Shown: piece by piece, positions 1 to 5,812 of the stretch | How the letters are laid out: the number at the start of each line of letters is the position of its first letter | Position numbering within the stretch: the first letter of the stretch is position 1 | Source: SG8-41 sp035620515 | GTDB lineage: Bacteria; Pseudomonadota; Gammaproteobacteria; Burkholderiales; SG8-41 | Direction: 5' to 3' | Assembly (NCBI GenBank): GCA_035620515.1 | Contig: DASPGR010000236.1 | Coordinates: forward strand, 1-5,812 | DNA length: 5,812 bases | Notes under the pieces: generated by a model | What the model was told of the DNA's origin: nothing | What the model saw: the letters and a program-made list of their open reading frames with translations, nothing else | The model's database searches: none | Position numbers and translations under genes: made by a program

Positions 1-282
1 ATCGAGCGGATCCAGCAGGCCCGGCGTGACGGGGTGGAGTTCATCATCATCAACCCCGCCGCCTATACCCATACCAGCGTGGCGATGCGCGATGCGCTTG
101 CGGCGGTGGGAATACCGTTCGTCGAGGTCCACCTCTCCAACATTTTTTCCCGGGAACCGTTCCGCCGGGAGTCGTTCTTCTCCGATCTTGCCGTGGGGGT
201 GGTGAGCGGCCTGGGCGCCAGGGGCTACGAGCTCGCGCTCGAGTTCGCGCTTCATTACGAGGGGAAAAGCCAGCATGGTTGA
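1..282 (+). CDS. aroQ: 3-dehydroquinate dehydratase, type II (C-terminal part)
   Basis: The enzyme dehydrates 3-dehydroquinate to 3-dehydroshikimate in the cytoplasmic shikimate pathway for aromatic amino acids; the type II family forms dodecamers. The frame is open from base 1 and gives 93 residues. The family is usually about 145-150 residues, so roughly the first 50, including the flexible loop with the catalytic Tyr and Arg, lie outside the window. Visible family motifs are NPAAYTHTS (window residues 18-26, with the substrate-binding Asn18 and His24), EVHLSN (42-47, with the active-site His44), the Arg55-Arg56 pair after REPF, and a C-terminal SGLGARGYELAL segment. The last 8 bases overlap accB, and aroQ just upstream of accB is a common proteobacterial arrangement. 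No internal damage is seen. The family call is firm; the true start cannot be seen. Confidence 0.96.
   Translation: MERIQQARRDGVEFIIINPAAYTHTSVAMRDALAAVGIPFVEVHLSNIFSREPFRRESFFSDLAVGVVSGLGARGYELALEFALHYEGKSQHG
259..264 (+). promoter_or_regulatory. Ribosome binding site of accB
   Basis: GAGGGG lies 10 bases before the accB ATG at 275, inside the 3' end of aroQ. It supports the ATG that creates the 8-base overlap with aroQ, so accB translation is probably coupled to aroQ. Confidence 0.55.
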
Positions 283-721
283 CCTGCGCAAGCTCAAGAC
301 GCTGATCGATCTCGTGCAGCAGTCCGGCATCGCCGAGCTCGAGATCACCGAGGGCGAGGAACGAGTGCGCATCAGCCGCAGCCTGCCCGCGGGCGTGCCC
401 CAGGCCGGTGCGCCGGCGCAAGGAGTGAACGCCGCGCCGGCAGCCCCCGCGGCCGCCGCAGCCGCCGAGGCGGCCGCCGCACCCGAGGGCCATGTCATCC
501 GCTCACCAATGGTGGGGACCTTCTATCGGTCTTCAGCCCCGGGTGCGAAGGCTTTTGTGGAAATCGGCCAGGCGGTGAAAGCGGGGCAGACGCTTTGCAT
601 CATCGAGGCGATGAAGCTTCTCAACGAGATCGAGGCAGACCGCGACGGCGTGGTCAGGGCGGTGCTGGTCGAGAACGGCCAGCCGGTGGAATACGGCGAA
701 CCCCTTTTCATCCTTGGGTGA
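275..721 (+). CDS. accB: Biotin carboxyl carrier protein of acetyl-CoA carboxylase
   Basis: This protein carries biotin between biotin carboxylase (AccC) and the carboxyltransferase (AccA/AccD) in the first committed step of fatty acid synthesis, in the cytoplasm. The 148-residue product has the usual three parts. Residues 1-37 are the N-terminal helix and short strand region that binds AccC (starts MVDLRKLKTLIDL). Residues 38-72 are a flexible linker rich in Ala and Pro. Residues 73-148 are the biotinyl domain, with SPMVGTFYRSSAPGAKAF and the biotinylation motif EAMKLLNEIEAD, in which Lys114 is the biotin acceptor. The motif reads KLL rather than the KMM of E. coli, a variant I recall as common in betaproteobacteria. 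Length is close to E. coli AccB (156 residues), the difference lying in the linker. It overlaps aroQ by 8 bases and is separated from accC by a 106-base repeat-bearing gap. Confidence 0.97.
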   Translation: MVDLRKLKTLIDLVQQSGIAELEITEGEERVRISRSLPAGVPQAGAPAQGVNAAPAAPAAAAAAEAAAAPEGHVIRSPMVGTFYRSSAPGAKAFVEIGQAVKAGQTLCIIEAMKLLNEIEADRDGVVRAVLVENGQPVEYGEPLFILG

Positions 722-816
722 TGCGTGACAGGCGAAAGCACAAGGGGCGCTCGTGCATCATTCATAAGGTCACGCTCATCACCCATCACCCATCACCTAT
801 CACTCGTCACGCATTA
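719..816. repeat. Heptad CATCACC repeat element with terminal inverted repeats, accB-accC gap
   Basis: This element nearly fills the 106-base accB-accC gap. Its left end TGATGCGTGAC (719-729) begins on the accB stop codon. Its right end GTCACGCATTA (806-816) is the reverse complement except for one base (C to T at 815, which would be a G-U pair in RNA). Five tandem heptads lie at 777-811: CATCACC three times, then TATCACT and CGTCACG. A second GTCACGC at 769-775 could also pair with the left end, so two foldings compete. A small hairpin is possible between GCAC (738-741) and GTGC (753-756). There is no T-tract, so it is not an intrinsic terminator. The same heptads recur at 5564-5643. It has no coding potential that I trust; the frame running through it encodes only repeat-derived His/Pro/Ile/Thr strings. 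Confidence 0.8.
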
Positions 817-827
817 GCAGTTCATAG

Positions 828-2180
<1,353 letters not shown>

Positions 2181-2186
2181 CGCACG

Positions 2187-3080
2187 ATGTCCTGGCTACG
2201 GGTCTCGCTCGAGGTCGAGGAGCGCCTGGTCGAGCCCCTGAGCGATGCGCTCATGGCCGCGGGTGCGGCGAGCGTCGACGTTGCCGACGCTGATGCAGGT
2301 TCAGCCGCGGAACGCCCGATCTTCGCGGAACCCGGCGCGAGCGTGCCCGAAGGCTGGCGGAAGAGCCGCCTGAGCGCGCTCTTGGCGGGCAACGCCGATC
2401 CCCCGGCGATCCTTGCTGCGGCTTGTGCGCAGCTTGGAATCGCCGTGCCGCAGCACGCAGTCGAGCTGGTGCCGGAGCAGGACTGGGTGCGCGCAACGCA
2501 GGAGCAGTTCGATCCAATCCGGGTCTCGGCGCGGCTGTGGATCATTCCCAGCTGGCACCGCGCTCCTGACCCCTCCGCGATCAACGTCGTGCTCGACCCC
2601 GGCCTTGCGTTCGGGACCGGCACCCACGCGACGACCCGGCAGTGCCTGCGCTGGCTCGAACGCAATGTGCATGGCGGTGAATCGATGATCGACTACGGCT
2701 GCGGCTCAGGCATCCTCGCGATCGCCGCCCTGAAGCTCGGCGCAGCGCAGTCGGCGGGCGTCGATATCGATGAACAGGCGCTCCTTGCGGCGCGGCACAA
2801 TGCTATGCACAATCAGGCCGACATCAGCTTTCACAGCGCCGCCGAAGCGGTCGGCGCCCCGGCGCATATCGTGGTTGCGAACATCCTTGCCCACCCGCTC
2901 ATCGTGCTCGCGCCGATGCTTGCGCGGCTGACGCGGGCGCACGGGCGGATCGCGCTCGCGGGAGTCCTCGCGTCGCAAGCCGGGGAGGTCGGCGCGGCAT
3001 ACCGCCCGTGGTTCGACATCGCAGTCGAAGACGAAGAGGACGGATGGGCACTGCTCGCGGGAGTGCGGCGAAGTGATTGA
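2187..3080 (+). CDS. prmA: Ribosomal protein L11 methyltransferase
   Basis: PrmA is a cytoplasmic SAM-dependent enzyme that trimethylates several amino groups of ribosomal protein L11. The product is 297 residues, matching the family (E. coli 293). The N-terminal substrate-recognition domain (about 1-105, starting MSWLRVSLEV) is followed by a linker and a Rossmann-type methyltransferase domain. The PrmA signature LDPGLAFGTGTHATT lies at 136-150; the SAM-binding motif I, IDYGCGSGILAIAALKLGA, at 168-186; the acidic residue after strand 2, GVDID, at 191-195; and the catalytic-site motif VVANILAHPLIVLAP at 229-243. The signature has HATT where many homologues have HPTT or HETT, a mild change. It starts 6 bases after the accC stop without an obvious Shine-Dalgarno sequence, so translation probably depends on coupling to accC. 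The accC-prmA order is common in betaproteobacteria. Confidence 0.97.
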   Translation: MSWLRVSLEVEERLVEPLSDALMAAGAASVDVADADAGSAAERPIFAEPGASVPEGWRKSRLSALLAGNADPPAILAAACAQLGIAVPQHAVELVPEQDWVRATQEQFDPIRVSARLWIIPSWHRAPDPSAINVVLDPGLAFGTGTHATTRQCLRWLERNVHGGESMIDYGCGSGILAIAALKLGAAQSAGVDIDEQALLAARHNAMHNQADISFHSAAEAVGAPAHIVVANILAHPLIVLAPMLARLTRAHGRIALAGVLASQAGEVGAAYRPWFDIAVEDEEDGWALLAGVRRSD

Positions 3081-3129
3081 TCCAGGAGATGGGGCTCGCA
3101 GCAGGTGTCACCGATCGCGCCGGCTGCGT

Positions 3130-3135
3130 GGGGGA
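3130..3135 (+). promoter_or_regulatory. Ribosome binding site deciding the DUF3426 gene start
   Basis: GGGGGA ends 5 bases before the GTG at 3141 and supports that start. The upstream AGGAG at 3084-3088 is 16 bases from the alternative GTG at 3105, too far for good initiation. Confidence 0.5.
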
Positions 3136-3140
3136 CCTTT

Positions 3141-3956
3141 GTGAGCCTGGTGACGCAGTGCCCCAAGTGCGGCACCCGTTTTCGCGTCACGCCCGAGCAG
3201 CTCGAGGCGCGCCAGGGCAAGGTGCGCTGTGGCCTCTGCCTGAACGTCTTCGATGGGCGCGAGCCCCTCGTCACCGCGTCGGGCGCGCCGCCGCCAGCGG
3301 CGACAGGACAGGAAACCGGGGGCTTTAGGCTCGAGCCCGTTGAGCCGGGCACCGCTGTGCCGGAGGCCCCGGCCACGCCGGAGCCCGCCCTGGAAGAGGG
3401 CGATTATGGCCCCGCGCCCGAGCAGCTCTCCTTCGACGATCAGGTCTGGATCGAGCAGGAACATGCGCGCCGCAGGGCCGCCGTATGGTGGGCGCTCGGG
3501 GCGATGGTGCTCGTCGCCGTGCTCGGCGCGCACGCAGCCTACGCGTTTCGCAGCGAGCTCGCCGCCCGGTTTCCGGGAGTAAAGCCCCTCCTCGTGCGCT
3601 TGTGCGTGCCGCTGAAATGCGCGGTGATGCCGCCGCAGCGCCCGCAACTCATCGCGATCGAGGCGTCGGACCTCCAGTTCAAGGATTCCGCGCAGCCTTC
3701 GCTCATCCAGCTGACTGCGACCCTTCGCAATCACGCGGGACATGACATCGGTTATCCCGCGCTCGATCTTGTACTCACGAACCACCTCGAGCACACGCTC
3801 GCGCGGCGAATTTTTCTTCCCTCGGACTATCTGCAATCGGGCCGCGATCCGACCGCCGGCATCTCCGCCAACGCCGAGATCACCATGCGGCTCGATCTCG
3901 ACACGGGCCAGCTGAATCCCTCGGGCTACCGCCTGAACCTGCTCGCTGCGCCGTGA
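3141..3956 (+). CDS. Zinc-ribbon domain and DUF3426 single-pass membrane protein
   Basis: The function is not established. With the GTG at 3141 as start the product is 271 residues beginning MSLVTQCPKCGTRFRV, which matches how this family usually begins; the in-frame GTG at 3105 would add 12 residues unlike the family. Residues 7-33 form an MJ0042-type zinc ribbon with two CxxC pairs (Cys7, Cys10, Cys30, Cys33). Residues 40-112 are a low-complexity linker rich in Pro, Ala and Glu. Residues 114-136 form one hydrophobic membrane segment (AVWWALGAMVLVAVLGAHAAY). Residues 137-271 are the DUF3426 domain, with the conserved block IEASDLQF...LTATLRNHAG (173-200) and RRIFLPSDYL (222-231). The zinc ribbon is therefore likely cytoplasmic and the C-terminal domain periplasmic. 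The gene follows prmA by 60 bases, a recurrent pairing in betaproteobacteria, and its stop overlaps the gcvT start. Confidence 0.9.
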   Translation: MSLVTQCPKCGTRFRVTPEQLEARQGKVRCGLCLNVFDGREPLVTASGAPPPAATGQETGGFRLEPVEPGTAVPEAPATPEPALEEGDYGPAPEQLSFDDQVWIEQEHARRRAAVWWALGAMVLVAVLGAHAAYAFRSELAARFPGVKPLLVRLCVPLKCAVMPPQRPQLIAIEASDLQFKDSAQPSLIQLTATLRNHAGHDIGYPALDLVLTNHLEHTLARRIFLPSDYLQSGRDPTAGISANAEITMRLDLDTGQLNPSGYRLNLLAAP

Positions 3957-5068
3957 TGGCGGCGCGCCTTCCCATGCGGACTGCAAACGCGCTGCGCAGC
4001 ACCCCCCTTGCCGTCGCACATCGCGCGCTCGGCGCGAGGATGGTCGATTTCGCCGGCTGGGAAATGCCGCTGCACTACGGCTCCCAGATCGAGGAGCACC
4101 GCGCCGTGCGCTCCGCGGCCGGAATGTTCGACGTCTCGCACATGCTCGCAGTGGATGTTGAAGGCGACGGGGCACGGACTTTCCTGCGGCGGCTTCTCGC
4201 GAACGATGTGGCGCGGCTCAAGGTGCCCGGGCAGGCGCTCTACTCATGCCTGCTGAACGAGGCGGGCGGCGTGCTCGACGATCTCATCGCGTACTGGCGC
4301 GGAGGAAACCGGTTCCGGCTCGTGCTCAACGCGGGAACCGCGGACAAGGACTGCGCGTGGCTCCTGTCGCAGCGCGAGGATCCCGCGGTGCGCATCGAGC
4401 CGCGCCGCGACCTTGCCATTCTCGCGGTTCAGGGACCCCGCGCGCGGGAGAAGACGTGGGAGGCTCTGCCGCACACGCGGTCGGCGACCGAGGCAATCGG
4501 GTACTTTCACTCGGCCGAGACGGACGGGATGTTCGTCGCGCGCACCGGCTACACCGGCGAAGACGGATTCGAGATCATCCTTGCCGCGGAAGCGGCCGCC
4601 GGGGCGTGGAACTCGCTCCTCAAGGCCGGGGTCGTACCCGCGGGCCTCGGCGCGCGTGACACGCTGCGGCTCGAGGCCGGAATGAATCTCTACGGGCAGG
4701 ACATGGACGAGACTGTGACGCCCCAGGAATCGGGGCTCGCGTGGACCGTTGCGCTCGAGGATCCGCGCGCGTTCATCGGGCGGCAGGCCGTGGAGGGCAA
4801 GACGGCGACGCGCGAGCGGTGCGGCCTGGTGCTGATCGACAAAGGCGTGATGCGCAGCCACCAGAGCGTGCGCTGCGCCGCGGGGGCCGGCGAGATTACG
4901 AGCGGCGGATTTTCACCGACGCTCAACTGCTCGATCGCGCTTGCGCGGCTCCCGCGCGCCGCGGCGAGCGGCGCAGAGGCCGAGGTCGAGGTGCGGGGAA
5001 ACTGGCTGCGCGCGAAGGTGGTCGAACCGCCGTTCGTGCGCCGGGGGAAAGTGCTGGTAAATCCTTGA
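3956..5068 (+). CDS. gcvT: Aminomethyltransferase (glycine cleavage T protein)
   Basis: The T protein takes the aminomethyl group from lipoyl-GcvH, releases ammonia and forms 5,10-methylene-tetrahydrofolate. With ATG 3956 the product is 370 residues (E. coli 364). Family motifs run throughout: ARMVDFAGWEMPLHYGSQI (27-45), MFDVSHM (57-63), LLANDVARL (80-88), GGVLDDL (104-110, containing the catalytic Asp), ARTGYTGEDGFEI (195-207), GLGARDTLRLEAGMNLYGQ (230-248), ITSGGFSPTL (314-323) and the C-terminal EPPFVRRGK (357-365). The ATG overlaps the preceding TGA as TGATG, implying coupled translation. A GTG at 3953 and an ATG at 3974 are in-frame alternatives; the later one would give a start nearer the usual length of the N-terminus. 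No clear Shine-Dalgarno sequence is seen. There is no gap upstream of it for a leader or riboswitch, which is unusual for a gcvT gene that leads its cluster. Confidence 0.96.
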   Translation: MAARLPMRTANALRSTPLAVAHRALGARMVDFAGWEMPLHYGSQIEEHRAVRSAAGMFDVSHMLAVDVEGDGARTFLRRLLANDVARLKVPGQALYSCLLNEAGGVLDDLIAYWRGGNRFRLVLNAGTADKDCAWLLSQREDPAVRIEPRRDLAILAVQGPRAREKTWEALPHTRSATEAIGYFHSAETDGMFVARTGYTGEDGFEIILAAEAAAGAWNSLLKAGVVPAGLGARDTLRLEAGMNLYGQDMDETVTPQESGLAWTVALEDPRAFIGRQAVEGKTATRERCGLVLIDKGVMRSHQSVRCAAGAGEITSGGFSPTLNCSIALARLPRAAASGAEAEVEVRGNWLRAKVVEPPFVRRGKVLVNP

Positions 5069-5096
5069 ACCGCCAAGACGCCAAGGGCGCCAAGAG
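5069..5096. repeat. CGCCAAG tandem repeat (three units) after gcvT
   Basis: CGCCAAG occurs at 5071-5077, 5079-5085 and 5088-5094, with steps of 8 and then 9 bases, starting three bases after the gcvT stop. I recall this AACCGCCAAGACGCCAAG pattern as a dispersed intergenic repeat in many unrelated bacterial genomes, usually with an opposite CTTGGCG arm further on. No such arm is seen here, so this may be a half-copy or a decayed element. Confidence 0.75.
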
Positions 5097-5152
5097 TTCG
5101 TAAACAAGATTTAGTTTCCGCGAGAGTTCGTTAGCGAGCAGAACGTTACTTT
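5097..5152. other. Rest of the gcvT-gcvH gap: short direct repeat, no gene
   Basis: This A/T-richer stretch between the CGCCAAG repeats and the gcvH ribosome site holds no gene. AGAGTTCGT begins at 5093, across the edge of the repeat units, and recurs at 5123-5131, exactly 30 bases later. A weak AAAC/GTTT pairing (5102-5105 with 5114-5117) is possible. I see no riboswitch core, terminator or promoter pair worth calling. Confidence 0.4.
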
Positions 5153-5158
5153 GGGGGA
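5153..5158 (+). promoter_or_regulatory. Ribosome binding site of gcvH
   Basis: GGGGGA precedes the ATG at 5162 by 3 bases. A TTG at 5159 is directly next to this site with no spacing, so the ATG is the better start. Confidence 0.5.
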
Positions 5159-5161
5159 TTG

Positions 5162-5551
5162 ATGACGACACCGAAGGATCTGAAATACACCAAGAGCCAT
5201 GAATGGGTGAGGCAGGAGCCGGACGGCACCGTGACGGTCGGCATCACGTTCCACGCGCAGGAGCAGCTGGGCGACGTGGTCTTCGTGCAGAGCCCCGAGG
5301 TGGGGCGCAAGCTGAAGCAGGGAGAGGAATGCGCGGTCATCGAGTCGGTCAAGGCTGCGGCCGATATCTACGCACCGGTCTCGGGGGAAGTCGTGGCGGT
5401 CAACCAGGAAGTCTCGGACAAGCCCGAGAGCGTGAACCGGGATCCCTATGCGGCGTGGATGTTCCGGCTGAAGCCCAGCTCGACTGCGGAGCTCGGGGCG
5501 CTGCTCGACGCGGCCGGCTACGAAAAGGTCGCGGCGGAGGACAAGCACTAG
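5162..5551 (+). CDS. gcvH: Glycine cleavage system H protein (lipoyl carrier)
   Basis: GcvH carries the aminomethyl intermediate on a lipoyl arm between the P, T and L proteins of the glycine cleavage system in the cytoplasm. The product is 129 residues, the same as E. coli GcvH. It begins with the family pattern of a strand followed by SHEWVR (12-17). The block EQLGDVVFVQSPEVGRKL (34-51) follows. The lipoylation motif ESVKAAADIYAPVSGEV (61-77) has Lys64 as the lipoyl acceptor; the common form is ESVKAASD, so Ser to Ala is a small variation. NRDPYAAWMFRLKP (92-105) and the C-terminal helix AELGALLDAAGYEKV (109-123) complete the fold. It lies between gcvT and gcvPA, but both flanking gaps hold repeat elements. 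Its stop codon lies inside a perfect 12-base palindrome. Confidence 0.97.
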   Translation: MTTPKDLKYTKSHEWVRQEPDGTVTVGITFHAQEQLGDVVFVQSPEVGRKLKQGEECAVIESVKAAADIYAPVSGEVVAVNQEVSDKPESVNRDPYAAWMFRLKPSSTAELGALLDAAGYEKVAAEDKH

Positions 5552-5555
5552 TGCT
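5544..5555. repeat. Perfect 12-base palindrome across the gcvH stop codon
   Basis: AGCACTAGTGCT is fully self-complementary and is centred on the TAG stop (5549-5551). In RNA it leaves no loop unless central pairs open, so it is a poor hairpin. It may be the edge of the adjoining repeat element or chance. Confidence 0.5.
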
Positions 5556-5557
5556 GA

Positions 5558-5643
5558 TGAAGCGTGATCGGTGATGGGTGATGAGTAAACGCCCTTATCG
5601 CCGATCACGATTACCCATCACCCATCACTCATCACTCATCACG
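5558..5643. repeat. Heptad GTGATGG/CATCACC inverted repeat element, gcvH-gcvPA gap
   Basis: The left arm has three heptads reading GTGATSR (GTGATCG 5564-5570, GTGATGG 5571-5577, GTGATGA 5578-5584). The right arm has four reading CATCACN (5616-5643: CATCACC, CATCACT, CATCACT, CATCACG). The arms are inverted copies: 5564-5586 matches the complement of 5613-5635 with three mismatches. A second pairing of the left arm with 5594-5609 is also possible (see the hairpin entry), so the two foldings exclude each other. It shares its heptads and a TGATG...GCGTGA left end with the element at 719-816, and likewise starts just after a stop codon. It fills nearly all of the 105-base gap. Confidence 0.8.
5563..5609 (+). 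other. Long stem-loop in the gcvH-gcvPA gap
   Basis: Bases 5563-5578 pair without interruption with 5594-5609: 16 pairs, three of them G-U in RNA, around a 15-base loop. The outer 9 pairs (CGTGATCGG with CCGATCACG) are all Watson-Crick. No T-tract follows, so it does not look like an intrinsic terminator; an mRNA-stability or processing role is a possible alternative. Confidence 0.65.
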
Positions 5644-5656
5644 AGTTTCTGAGAAG

Positions 5657-5812
5657 ATGCCGTTTATCCCGCATACCGATGACGACATCCGCGAGATGCT
5701 CGCGGCGATCGGCGCAGGCTCCGTCGAAGAGCTCTTCGATGAGATTCCGGCCGAGCTGCGCGCGCCGCCCGTTGTGGATATGCTGCCGGCGCTAAACGAG
5801 ATGGAGATCACC
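5657..5812 (+). CDS. gcvPA: Glycine dehydrogenase (decarboxylating) subunit 1, N-terminal part
   Basis: This is the first subunit of the pyridoxal-phosphate glycine decarboxylase (P protein), which decarboxylates glycine and loads the aminomethyl group on lipoyl-GcvH. The frame is open from ATG 5657 to the end of the window, 52 codons. It begins MPFIPHTDDDIREMLAAIG and continues with EELFDEIPAELR (residues 24-35) and LPALNEMEI, the characteristic start of the split-form subunit 1 (about 440-450 residues in full). The single-chain GcvP of E. coli starts differently, so a separate gcvPB should follow downstream. The lysine that binds PLP is expected in that second subunit and cannot be checked here. 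Ribosome-site sequence is weak: GAGAAG abuts the ATG and GAG lies at 5643-5645. The preceding 105-base gap is filled by a repeat element. Confidence 0.93.
   Translation, partial: MPFIPHTDDDIREMLAAIGAGSVEELFDEIPAELRAPPVVDMLPALNEMEIT

Noticed and set aside
719..816. CRISPR-like array from the heptad repeats
   Set aside because: The units are 7 bases in direct tandem with no spacers, and no cas gene is present.
3108..4175. Open minus-strand frame of 355 codons opposite the DUF3426 gene and the start of gcvT
   Set aside because: Arg-, Gly- and Ala-rich composition typical of antisense frames in GC-rich DNA; it spans two real genes on the other strand.
5097..5161. Glycine riboswitch upstream of gcvH
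   Set aside because: Only a GAGAG string resembles the aptamer; the conserved core and paired helices are not present, and no second aptamer is seen. The gap is too short for a tandem form.
5111..5608. Minus-strand frame opposite gcvH and the following repeat
   Set aside because: Shadow of gcvH; no motifs and no ribosome site of note.
5563..5620. Intrinsic terminator after gcvH
   Set aside because: The stem is long but its loop is 15 bases and the 3' side is followed by ATTACCCATC, not a run of T.

Overview
The window is a GC-rich stretch of bacterial chromosome made of core metabolic genes, all on the + strand. Gene order (aroQ-accB-accC-prmA, then a zinc-ribbon DUF3426 protein) and protein style point to a betaproteobacterium. 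The split glycine decarboxylase (gcvPA type) further suggests a Nitrosomonadales-like lineage (Nitrosomonas, Nitrosospira, Thiobacillus) or an uncultured relative. That placement is inferred from remembered gene order and family knowledge, not from a search.

Layout. Positions 1-282 hold the C-terminal two thirds of aroQ (type II 3-dehydroquinate dehydratase, shikimate pathway). It overlaps accB (biotin carboxyl carrier protein). After a 106-nt gap come accC (biotin carboxylase), prmA (ribosomal protein L11 methyltransferase) and a membrane-anchored zinc-ribbon/DUF3426 protein. The DUF3426 stop codon overlaps the gcvT start. gcvT (aminomethyltransferase) is followed by a 93-nt gap, gcvH (lipoyl carrier protein), a 105-nt gap, and the first 52 codons of gcvPA (glycine decarboxylase subunit 1), which runs off the end.

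Function. AccB and AccC form the biotin carboxylase half of acetyl-CoA carboxylase, the entry step to fatty acid synthesis. GcvT, GcvH and GcvP are three of the four glycine cleavage proteins, which split glycine into CO2, ammonia and a methylene group on tetrahydrofolate. H protein and BCCP are both small swinging-arm carriers whose modified lysine (lipoyl-Lys64 and biotinyl-Lys114) lies in a similar hairpin motif. The tight junctions suggest one long transcript joining the acc/prmA cluster to the gcv cluster.

The least ordinary part is between the genes. Four of the seven gene junctions are overlaps or short gaps (60 nt or less). The three gaps over 90 nt all hold short repeat elements: two carry CATCAC-type heptads with inverted arms, and one carries CGCCAAG repeats. 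All begin at or within a few bases of the upstream stop codon. They look like dispersed intergenic repeats that have entered the operon and may act as mRNA structure elements. I saw no RNA gene, CRISPR array, transposase, riboswitch, convincing promoter or intrinsic terminator, and no evidence of a new multi-gene system.
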